Shown here one piece after another: positions 1 to 5,344 of a stretch of DNA of 5,344 nt. The notes below the pieces were generated by a model. It was not told the origin of the DNA and did not search any database. It saw only the letters and a list, made by a program, of their open reading frames with translations. The first letter of the stretch is position 1; each line of letters begins with the position of its first letter. Origin of the DNA: Flavobacteriaceae bacterium. GTDB taxonomy: Bacteria > Bacteroidota > Bacteroidia > Flavobacteriales > Flavobacteriaceae. The stretch is taken from NCBI GenBank assembly GCA_029238555.1, contig JAQWFV010000025.1, positions 1-5,344 on the forward strand, read 5' to 3'. Position numbers and translations under genes: made by a program.

Positions 1-519
1 AGGCCAATTCGCTACATACAACAAGAGGTCGTAGTTATGGGTGTTTCGGGACCAACTAGGAAAACGAAGGTCATAACAAACTTGTGGAAAGATCTTAAAT
101 CCTTTAAATTGAATGATCGAATGAGTAGTCCCTTTTTGATAAACCTCACTTTCGCCGGCCATAGAAAAAGTGTGTCTTTTGTCATAGGATTCATGGGTCC
201 CATCTGGAAATACAAAAAAGAAACGATTAAACACCTTGGAATCTTCTTCAAACACAGTGCTTCCTGCAACAGCACACTGTGTTTTTAAGGCCATATTTAT
301 CATAAAAGACAAGGAAGTTGCTCCAATGTTTCGGGCATTTTTGACCAAATTCATACTAAAGCCAGTAGACCACATTTCCGGAAGCACCCATAGATCTACA
401 TCTGGGCTTTGAGTGTGGCCCGCCATTATTTTTTCCTCAAAAAAATATTTGTTTTCTTCTGGGGACTCCCAAGCCAACGGAAACTGTAACAAAGCTAAAT
501 TTAGCAGGGTAGATTTCAT
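1..519 (-). CDS. Omega-amidase of the nitrilase superfamily (YafV/NIT2-like), 3' end outside window
   Basis: Carbon-nitrogen hydrolase, probably a cytoplasmic omega-amidase that deamidates 2-oxoglutaramate or 2-oxosuccinamate, the by-products of glutamine or asparagine transamination. The frame is open from ATG at 519 to the window edge (173 codons). The first residues, LNLALLQFPLAWE, match the start of this family. The full nitrilase triad is visible: Glu48 in LPEMWSTGFSMN, Lys114 in YDKRHTFSMAGE, and Cys148 in QVCYDLRFP. The fragment ends in LLLYVANWP, which matches the conserved YVANWP segment of E. coli YafV. The E. coli protein is about 256 residues, so roughly the last third is missing here. 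ATG 519 is chosen because the homologous N-terminus starts there. An in-frame stop lies at 546-544, and a GTG at 543 is the only longer alternative. The gene is divergent from the kinase gene. No sequence-specific regulation is evident. The family assignment is firm; the exact substrate is inferred from family resemblance. Confidence 0.9.
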   Translation of the reverse strand, partial: MKSTLLNLALLQFPLAWESPEENKYFFEEKIMAGHTQSPDVDLWVLPEMWSTGFSMNLVKNARNIGATSLSFMINMALKTQCAVAGSTVFEEDSKVFNRFFFVFPDGTHESYDKRHTFSMAGESEVYQKGTTHSIIQFKGFKIFPQVCYDLRFPSWSRNTHNYDLLLYVANWP

Positions 520-584
520 ATCATTTAAATTTTGAACATGCACTTAAAATTACAACAAGGGATTCATTTAAGCTGTTTTAATAT

Positions 585-649
585 GGTATATTTAAAAATC
601 TTAAAAAGGTAATTTTTATAAATATTTCATTCTTTTGTAAGAATATACC
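585..649. repeat. Spaced 8-bp inverted repeat GGTATATT / AATATACC
   Basis: GGTATATT at 585-592 is the exact reverse complement of AATATACC at 642-649, with 49 bp between the arms. The right arm lies in the spacer of the candidate kinase promoter, where a regulator could act. The starts of the arms are 57 bp apart. In DNA this AT-rich an 8-bp match can easily arise by chance, so a regulatory role is only a suggestion. Confidence 0.25.
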
Positions 650-667
650 TACAAAATACTATCTTTG
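634..667 (+). promoter_or_regulatory. Bacteroidota-type promoter candidate for the kinase-regulator operon
   Basis: TTTG at 634-637 is followed, after 22 bp, by TATCTTTG at 660-667, a full match to the -7 consensus TAnnTTTG used by the primary sigma factor of Bacteroidota. The usual spacer is about 19 bp, so this one is slightly long. The -7 box ends only 4 bp before the ATG at 672, so transcription from it would start at or near the start codon and give a leaderless or almost leaderless mRNA. The match is seen directly; promoter activity is inferred. Confidence 0.5.
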
Positions 668-671
668 ATTT

Positions 672-2888
672 ATGAAATCTAAACAAAACGAGATTCCTCT
701 CTCTGTAATGAATAGACTTATTAAGGAGTCGTTTGTGCCCTTAATTATTATTTCTAAGGACTTGGTTTGCATAAACCATTCTGATCTTTTTAGACAAACC
801 TTTAATTTAGACCAATCGTATTATGGGGGTAGACATATCTCAGAAATCATACCTAATATCCCAAATAAATTAAAAACATATATTGAAAACGGACTAAAGG
901 GAAAAACTGGTTCTAATGATGCAGAAAAATTTTATTCTGAAAAATTAGCCCACCAATGGTATCGTTGGAACGTAAAACCTTGGAAGAATAATGAAGGTGA
1001 AATTGAGGGGGTTATTTTAGTCTTAGAAGATATTACAGACAAAAAAAGATCAGAAGAACTGCTTTTAAGTGCGCTAAGGGTTGCAAGAATTGGTGGTTGG
1101 GAAGTAGATCTTATCGCTAACAAAATTCATTGGACAGATATTACAAGAGAAATCCATGAAGTATCAAAGGACTTTGAGCCTGACCTTGCAACAGGAATTA
1201 ATTTCTACAAAGCGGGCTATTCAAGAGACACCATTACCAAACTCATTCAAAATGCTATAGAAAAAGGAACGCCTTGGGATATTGATTTACAATTGGTTAC
1301 TTATACCAAAAAGAAAATTTGGGTACGTGCCAAAGGAGAGTCTGAAATGGTAAACGGTAAATGTGTTCGCTTATTTGGTACTTTCCAGGATATAAACCAA
1401 GCCAAAAAAATAGATTTGGCATATAGAGAAACCTCGGAAAGACTCAATATTGCTAAAAATGCAGCCAATATTGGTATCTGGGAATACAATATTAAACAAA
1501 ACAGCTTGGTTTGGGACAAAGCCATGTACGAGCTGTACGGAATTAATGAAAAAGATTTTTCGGGTGGTTACGAGGCATGGAAAAATAGCATACATCCAGA
1601 GGACCAGGAGCGTTGTCAGAAAGAAATAAACGACGCCATAGAAGGAAACAATAATTTTAATACAAATTTCCGGGTCATATGGCCCAATGGTGAAGTGAGG
1701 CATGTTACAGCTGCCTCAGTCCTTAGAAAAGGCAATAATATTGATTCAGACGTAATGGTAGGAGCCAATTGGGACATTACAGAACTCATTAGGACCAAAA
1801 TGAGTTTAGAACGCAGTGAAGAATCTTTTAAAGGCGCCTTTCAAAACTCTTCTGTAGGTATGGCTATTGTAGGGCTAGATGGGACATGGCTAGACGTAAA
1901 TGAAAGCATTTCTCAAAGTTTGGGATATACAAAGAAAAAGCTACTTTCGCTTACTTTTCAAGACATAACCCACCCTGATGATCTTAAAAAAGACTTAGTC
2001 CTTCTCAATGAATTAATCGTTGGAGAGAGAAACAGTTACAGTATGGAAAAACGTTATTTTCATGCTAAAGGACATATTGTCAATGTTATTTTAACGGTCA
2101 CTGCTGTGAAGGATATTGATGGAAAATTGTTACACTTTATTTCTCAAGTAGTAGACATAAGCTCTAGAATAAATGCTGAAACAAAGCTTAAGAAAATTCT
2201 AGACATTACAAACACCCAAAATAAAAGCCTACTTAATTTTGCCCATATTGTGTCTCACAATTTAAGATCGCATTCCAGTAATTTAAGCATGCTTTCTAAT
2301 TTTCTAATTGAAGAACAAAATGATCAAGAAAAGAAAACCATAAAAAAGCTCATTAGAGATTCGTCAAGGAGTTTAAATGAAACTGTAGTACACCTCAATG
2401 AAGTGGTACAGGTAAAAACAAATACCTTAGAAAACCTAGAGTCCATCTCTTTAAAAGAAGCCGTAATACAGGTAAAAAACAGTATTAATGGACTTGTGGA
2501 AAAACATGGAGTACAATGTGATCTCAATATCAGTGACGAATTTAAAGTAAAGGCAGTGAATGCCTATCTTGAGAGCATAGTTCTTAACCTATTTACCAAT
2601 AGTATTAAATACAAACACCCGAATAGAGACCCGCATTTAGATATTAGTGCTTATACAGAAGGCCTTTACAAAGTGCTGGTGTTTAAAGACAATGGTTTAG
2701 GCATTGACTTAAAGAAACATAAAAACAAAATTTTTGGAATGTATAAAACATTCCACAAACACCCTGATGCAAAGGGGATTGGTTTGTTTATTACTAAAAA
2801 CCAAATAGAAGCCATGAATGGCAAAATAGAAGTTGAGAGTCAGGTGAATGAAGGTACCACCTTTAAAGTATATTTTCAGAAAGGATAA
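672..2888 (+). CDS. Soluble multi-PAS sensor histidine kinase
   Basis: Cytoplasmic sensor kinase of 738 residues that would autophosphorylate on His and pass phosphate to the adjacent receiver. Four PAS modules can be traced: about 8-124 (ending WYRWNVKPW and EDITDKK), 128-246 (ARIGGWEVDL to FGTFQDI), 253-375 (AANIGIWEYNI to VGANWDI) and 378-503 (SSVGMAIVGLDGTWLDVN to VVDIS). The dimerisation/H-box is FAHIVSHNLRSH, with His529 as likely phosphoacceptor. The ATPase domain has an N-box (NLFTNSIKYKHP, Asn643), a G1 box (FKDNGLGID, Asp673), an F-box-like IFGMYKTF and a G2 box (KGIGLFITKNQ), so it looks catalytically intact. There is no signal peptide and no membrane segment; the only hydrophobic run near the N-terminus (VPLIII) fits a PAS strand. 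I see no LOV flavin motif, so the ligand is unknown. ATG 672 is the first start and sits just after the promoter candidate; Met13 (708) is a possible alternative. Neither start has a clear ribosome binding site. Confidence 0.92.
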   Translation: MKSKQNEIPLSVMNRLIKESFVPLIIISKDLVCINHSDLFRQTFNLDQSYYGGRHISEIIPNIPNKLKTYIENGLKGKTGSNDAEKFYSEKLAHQWYRWNVKPWKNNEGEIEGVILVLEDITDKKRSEELLLSALRVARIGGWEVDLIANKIHWTDITREIHEVSKDFEPDLATGINFYKAGYSRDTITKLIQNAIEKGTPWDIDLQLVTYTKKKIWVRAKGESEMVNGKCVRLFGTFQDINQAKKIDLAYRETSERLNIAKNAANIGIWEYNIKQNSLVWDKAMYELYGINEKDFSGGYEAWKNSIHPEDQERCQKEINDAIEGNNNFNTNFRVIWPNGEVRHVTAASVLRKGNNIDSDVMVGANWDITELIRTKMSLERSEESFKGAFQNSSVGMAIVGLDGTWLDVNESISQSLGYTKKKLLSLTFQDITHPDDLKKDLVLLNELIVGERNSYSMEKRYFHAKGHIVNVILTVTAVKDIDGKLLHFISQVVDISSRINAETKLKKILDITNTQNKSLLNFAHIVSHNLRSHSSNLSMLSNFLIEEQNDQEKKTIKKLIRDSSRSLNETVVHLNEVVQVKTNTLENLESISLKEAVIQVKNSINGLVEKHGVQCDLNISDEFKVKAVNAYLESIVLNLFTNSIKYKHPNRDPHLDISAYTEGLYKVLVFKDNGLGIDLKKHKNKIFGMYKTFHKHPDAKGIGLFITKNQIEAMNGKIEVESQVNEGTTFKVYFQKG
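2881..2885 (+). promoter_or_regulatory. Shine-Dalgarno-like AAGGA at the kinase-regulator junction
   Basis: AAGGA overlaps the last sense codons of the kinase gene and lies 4 bases before the ATG at 2890 and 7 bases before the ATG at 2893. The site supports a start at this ATG pair rather than the longer in-frame ATG at 2848, and the 7-base spacing slightly favours 2893. Ribosomes ending at the kinase stop codon (2886-2888) would be placed directly on this start, which suggests translational coupling. Confidence 0.5.
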
Positions 2889-2889
2889 A

Positions 2890-3300
2890 ATGATGAGAAA
2901 AATTAGTAGAAGTTGTATTATTGACGACGATCCTATTTTTGTTTTTGGAACAAAAAAAGTGATGAAAGAAGTAGATTTCTGTGACGACATTCTAGTCTAT
3001 CACAATGGAGAAGAAGCTATAAACGGATTGAAGTCTATGGTGAAAAGAGGGGAGCAATTACCTAATTTAATATTTCTAGATCTAAACATGCCTATCATGG
3101 ATGGTTGGGATTTTTTAGAAGATTTTATTGCTATACCTAACCACAACCGAAAAGATGTATTTGTCTATATCATTAGTTCCTCTATTGACGCTAACGATTT
3201 TATTAGGGCTAGAAACTATGAAATAGTCAACAATTATATTTTGAAACCTGTCACTCCTGAAGACCTGATTTTTGTGTTGAATATGCTTCCTACAGGTTAA
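2890..3300 (+). CDS. Single-domain response regulator (CheY-like receiver)
   Basis: Receiver-only protein of 136 residues, probably the phosphoacceptor for the preceding kinase. The conserved receiver residues are present: the acidic cluster IIDDDP (Asp12-Asp14), the phosphoacceptor Asp64 in IFLDLNMPIMDG, the switch Ser in YIISSS (about Ser96-97) and Lys119 followed by Pro120 in ILKPVTPEDL. The protein ends right after the final helix, so there is no DNA-binding, enzymatic or other output domain. It must act by protein contact or as a phosphorelay intermediate. The start is placed at ATG 2890, one base after the kinase stop; ATG 2893 is equally possible and shortens the protein by one residue. 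An in-frame ATG at 2848 would overlap the kinase by 41 bases and add a non-receiver N-terminus, so I reject it. The 3' end overlaps the convergent lipoprotein gene by 11 bp. Confidence 0.92.
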   Translation: MMRKISRSCIIDDDPIFVFGTKKVMKEVDFCDDILVYHNGEEAINGLKSMVKRGEQLPNLIFLDLNMPIMDGWDFLEDFIAIPNHNRKDVFVYIISSSIDANDFIRARNYEIVNNYILKPVTPEDLIFVLNMLPTG

Positions 3301-4075
3301 TTTTAATGTCGCTTAAATCCCTAATTTCAAGTTCATACTTAGTACGAACTTTTGTTAAAACACCTTTTATAGACACCCAATGCTCAGGCAATGGGGTGTC
3401 CCAAAAGTCTGCATATCCACTACTGTTTAAGTAAACTTTTGATCCATCTTTGTCATAAAACACCCTGAGGCTGTCTTCTTTATAATCTGCGAAATTGAGC
3501 CCTTGACTTTCTGGACCAATACGCAAACTATCTATTTGGACTAAGGTCTGCAAGTCTATATCTGTTAAGCCTAAAGGAGTTCTCTTTTTAGGGGCAATTA
3601 CCATAGTTTCTCCAGCAATAAATTCAAGGGATTCTTGGGTATTTAATAGGGGCAAACGACCAATAGACAAATTCCCAAAAGAGCTAAAAACACTCCCTAC
3701 ACTCAAACCCAAAGTCTTTTGATCTATATAAAGATCTTTTAAGTGCAGCCGCACTTTTTGGCCCTCGGGGTACCAAAGGGCGGTTTCAAAAAGATCTGTA
3801 GACAACAATAAACCCATAGCCTTGTCATTAGAATTTTCTTGGAGCACTATTTTTCCAAAAAACTGACCAGCTGCATCTGAAGATATTACATAAGCCTCCA
3901 CATACACAGATGTTCTAAAGCGATATACCCCTAAATGAGCACTGTCTTTAAGTGCGGCAAAGGAAAGTTGAAATTCCCCTGCTTTTTCCATTTCCGTGTG
4001 TGGCTTTTCACAGGCCACTAAAAAAGAAAGGGATAGCAATAAAATAATGGGTACTCTGGGTGGAAAATGACTCAT
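3290..4075 (-). CDS. DUF5689-type lipoprotein, partner of the upstream TonB-dependent receptor
   Basis: Predicted lipoprotein of 261 residues. The N-terminus has an Arg followed by a hydrophobic stretch (about residues 9-21) and a lipobox LVAC, so Cys22 would be lipidated and the mature protein anchored in the envelope. The body resembles DUF5689 of Bacteroidota, an OB-fold-like beta domain: VEAYVISSDAAGQFF at 59-73, followed by KIVLQE, GQKVRLHLKDLYID at 105-118, and a closing IKGVLTKVRTKYELEIRD near the C-terminus. No catalytic motif is recognisable, so I would not call it an enzyme. It follows the receptor gene on the same strand after 49 bp, which suggests a shared operon and a substrate-binding or accessory role at the outer membrane. 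That role is inference. ATG 4075 is preceded by AT-rich sequence without a Shine-Dalgarno, which is ordinary for this phylum. The TAG stop lies within the 3' end of the response-regulator gene. The family call rests on remembered motifs. Confidence 0.75.
   Translation of the reverse strand: MSHFPPRVPIILLLSLSFLVACEKPHTEMEKAGEFQLSFAALKDSAHLGVYRFRTSVYVEAYVISSDAAGQFFGKIVLQENSNDKAMGLLLSTDLFETALWYPEGQKVRLHLKDLYIDQKTLGLSVGSVFSSFGNLSIGRLPLLNTQESLEFIAGETMVIAPKKRTPLGLTDIDLQTLVQIDSLRIGPESQGLNFADYKEDSLRVFYDKDGSKVYLNSSGYADFWDTPLPEHWVSIKGVLTKVRTKYELEIRDLSDIKINL
3329..3356 (+). terminator. Terminator-like hairpin for the kinase-regulator transcript, inside the convergent gene
   Basis: The arms AAGTTCATAC (3329-3338) and GTACGAACTT (3342-3351) pair over 10 positions with a single A-C mismatch and a 3-base loop. 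A T-rich stretch (TTTT, G, TT, 3350-3356) overlaps and follows the right arm. This is the layout of a Rho-independent terminator for rightward transcription, about 29 bases past the regulator stop codon. On the minus strand the mismatch becomes a G-U pair, but no U-run follows the stem, so leftward transcription should pass. The site encodes KVRTKYEL near the end of the lipoprotein. The stem is AT-rich, so efficiency is uncertain. Confidence 0.45.
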
Positions 4076-4091
4076 AATTATATATTTATAA

Positions 4092-4125
4092 AGCCCTTAC
4101 AGAGTATGTTTACTCTTTAAGCGCT
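4092..4125 (-). terminator. Intercistronic hairpin between receptor and lipoprotein genes (attenuator or mRNA-stabilising element)
   Basis: On the minus strand GCGCTTAAAGAGTA (4124 to 4111) pairs with TACTCTGTAAGGGC (4106 to 4093) at 12 of 14 positions around an AACA tetraloop (4110-4107). One further U-A pair would include the first base of the receptor stop codon. The hairpin begins directly at the TGA of the receptor gene. Only a short UUUAU follows the stem, not a long U-run, so it may terminate only part of the transcripts, or protect the receptor mRNA 3' end so that receptor and lipoprotein are made in different amounts. The fold is seen in the sequence; its function is inferred. Confidence 0.5.
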
Positions 4126-5344
4126 CATTTCTTATGGCCCTTTGGCGGCAAAGAAATGTTGAGATTTAAAAAAAATGTGCGTCCTGATCCGTGCCAAAAT
4201 TTAGTGTCAAAAGACGGCTGACCACTGCGTTGGTCTTCAGTAAATGATTCAATACTCGCCTTTCTGCTCTGCTCATAGCCCCCAGACAGATACTGCTGGT
4301 TTAATAGGTTGTTGACGGAGAGGAAAAGACTGGTGTATTTACCTTCCACAAGCCAAGATTTTCCTGCCACCAAATTCATCAAATGGAATGAGGGCAGTGA
4401 ACGCTGGGTAGGTGTAAGGAGGTTTATTGTGGGAGACAAGGGTTCTCCTGAAAGCTGATCCGGCAGTAAAAAAGCAGCTGTGCTTCTCAAATAAGAAGGG
4501 CCAACATAGGATAATCCCAAACTATTTAAACTAACTGAAAACCACCAATAAGAGGGGTCTCGATAGGAAATTCCCAAAGAAAATGCCCTTCCAGGCCCTA
4601 AGGGTAAAGAAGTACCCTTTACACGAGCTGCACCAAAATCTTGGACTCCTTCTAGATTATTGGGTTGTAATGACTCTAATCCAGGGTCAAAAAACAATTT
4701 GACGTTGGGATTGTTTGTGATAGTGTACTTTCCCAAAGCGCCTGAAAAATTAATTTGAACTGCAGCAGAAATCTGGTGTTGAAATCCAAATTCAAATCCA
4801 ATGTGTTTGGTGTTTTGCCCAGAAACCCATTCTTGAACAAAATCTGCCCCTAAAGCAGTTTCGGTAAAAAAATATCGCAGGGAATTTTGGTCCTTAAAGC
4901 GTCCATAAAACAAATTAAACCGCCCCAAAATTTTGGGTAAACGCAGGTGATAATTAACTTCTGTCCAAAATAGATGTTTCGCCTTAATATCTGGTGAGAT
5001 TAAGGGCCTATCCCTCGGATTTATATACCATTTAGATCCCTCAATGGGTTCTCTTCCTTGTAAAAGTGTCATTTGTAACTGATGCCTGCCGTTGAACTTA
5101 TAGCTTGCACCAATTTTTGCTTTTATCGTATTAAAACGCAACACAGCGTCCTTGCCCAATGAAGAATCTAAATAGCGCTCATTTTGCATTTTTCCCAATC
5201 GATATCCGGAACGTTGTTGGGCACTGAGGGACGCGAATGCGTCCCAATGGCGGAAATTTCCCCGCCACTGTATATAGGCCCTTTTTCCCTGCATGCGCAG
5301 CGCGTAATGATAGCCAAAAATGTCGCCCTCGTTCTTGTATTTTG
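4125..5344 (-). CDS. TonB-dependent outer-membrane receptor (SusC-like), C-terminal part; 5' end outside window
   Basis: C-terminal 405 residues of an outer-membrane beta-barrel transporter that takes up a substrate using TonB energy. The frame is open to the right window edge, and the codons before the ATG at 5294 read KNEGDIFGYHYALR, a typical barrel segment, so 5294 is not the true start. Family signatures in order include FASLSAQQRSGYRLGK, SFHLMNLVAGKSW, FLSVNNLLNQQYLSGGYEQS, and the closing strand GRTFFLNLNISL followed by a short basic tail PPKGHKK. Another is FSLGISYRDPSYWWFSVSLN, which I associate with the flavobacterial receptors that travel with DUF5689 lipoproteins. The barrel is rich in alternating aromatic strands, as expected. 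Full-length members are usually 800-950 residues, so the plug and N-terminal domains lie beyond the window. The gene precedes the lipoprotein on the same strand. Its promoter is not in view, and the substrate cannot be told from this part. Confidence 0.88.
   Translation of the reverse strand, partial: KYKNEGDIFGYHYALRMQGKRAYIQWRGNFRHWDAFASLSAQQRSGYRLGKMQNERYLDSSLGKDAVLRFNTIKAKIGASYKFNGRHQLQMTLLQGREPIEGSKWYINPRDRPLISPDIKAKHLFWTEVNYHLRLPKILGRFNLFYGRFKDQNSLRYFFTETALGADFVQEWVSGQNTKHIGFEFGFQHQISAAVQINFSGALGKYTITNNPNVKLFFDPGLESLQPNNLEGVQDFGAARVKGTSLPLGPGRAFSLGISYRDPSYWWFSVSLNSLGLSYVGPSYLRSTAAFLLPDQLSGEPLSPTINLLTPTQRSLPSFHLMNLVAGKSWLVEGKYTSLFLSVNNLLNQQYLSGGYEQSRKASIESFTEDQRSGQPSFDTKFWHGSGRTFFLNLNISLPPKGHKK

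Larger units (their letters stand above)
520..671. other. Divergent AT-rich intergenic region between amidase and kinase genes
   Basis: This 152-bp spacer separates the amidase start (leftward) from the kinase start (rightward), so it must hold both promoters unless one is read from farther away. The rightward promoter candidate and a spaced inverted repeat are listed separately. For the leftward gene the best I can find is TAATTTTA on the minus strand (552 to 545), one base off TAnnTTTG, but there is no TTTG at the expected distance upstream, so I do not call it. No open frame of note and no RNA gene is visible in this stretch. Confidence 0.6.

Noticed and set aside
37..288. 83-codon plus-strand open frame and an 87-codon minus-strand frame (12-275) at the left edge
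   Set aside because: Both lie over the amidase gene, whose own minus-strand frame carries the complete Glu-Lys-Cys triad and family motifs. The shorter frames have no recognisable domain.
545..552. TAATTTTA on the minus strand as a promoter for the amidase gene
   Set aside because: It differs by one base from TAnnTTTG and has no TTTG at the expected distance upstream, so evidence is too thin to annotate.
593..618. TAAAAAT / ATTTTTA inverted repeat with a 12-base loop in the intergenic region
   Set aside because: A 7-bp all-AT stem is expected by chance in this AT-rich spacer and would be very weak as a hairpin. No terminator or riboswitch layout surrounds it.
2848..2889. Longer start for the response regulator at ATG 2848
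   Set aside because: It would add 14 residues that are not part of a receiver fold and overlap the kinase gene by 41 bases. The ATG pair at 2890/2893 directly follows the kinase stop and has AAGGA upstream.
932..2990. Several minus-strand open frames of 60-110 codons opposite the kinase and regulator genes
   Set aside because: They are antisense shadows without recognisable motifs, lying under intact PAS, H-box, ATPase and receiver coding sequence.
5292..5294. ATG 5294 as the start of the receptor gene
   Set aside because: The same frame stays open to the window edge, and the preceding codons read as TonB-receptor barrel sequence, so this Met is internal.

Overview
The window reads as chromosomal DNA of a Bacteroidota, most likely a flavobacterium. 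The reasons are low-GC coding DNA, sparse Shine-Dalgarno signals, a TAnnTTTG-type promoter, a histidine kinase with the SHNLR-type H-box common in that group, and a SusC-like TonB-dependent receptor paired with a DUF5689-type lipoprotein. No RNA genes, insertion sequences, CRISPR arrays or phage genes were seen.

Layout: (1) 1-519, minus strand: the N-terminal two thirds of a nitrilase-superfamily omega-amidase (YafV/NIT2 type), cut by the left window edge, with the Glu-Lys-Cys triad visible. (2) 520-671: a 152-bp AT-rich divergent intergenic region with a good promoter candidate for the next gene and a small spaced inverted repeat. (3) 672-2888 and 2890-3300, plus strand: a soluble multi-PAS sensor histidine kinase and a single-domain response regulator, separated by one base and probably translationally coupled. 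(4) 3290-4075, minus strand: a DUF5689-type lipoprotein whose 3' end overlaps that of the response regulator by 11 bp. A terminator-like hairpin for the plus transcript lies inside this convergent gene. (5) 4076-4124: a short intercistronic gap almost filled by a 14-bp imperfect hairpin. (6) 4125-5344, minus strand: the C-terminal half of a TonB-dependent outer-membrane receptor, cut by the right window edge.

How the genes work together: the receptor and lipoprotein form a minus-strand operon that probably imports, or handles at the surface, an unidentified substrate. The kinase and regulator form a cytoplasmic phosphotransfer pair without a DNA-binding output domain, so the target lies elsewhere. 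The amidase is metabolic housekeeping (deamidation of 2-oxo acid amides) and has no evident tie to its neighbours. The two-component cassette is clearly more AT-rich than the receptor. I see ordinary, recognisable families here and no convincing undescribed system. The points most worth a second look are the regulatory and junction structures: a possible leaderless kinase mRNA, a terminator embedded in the convergent gene, and the receptor-lipoprotein intercistronic hairpin.
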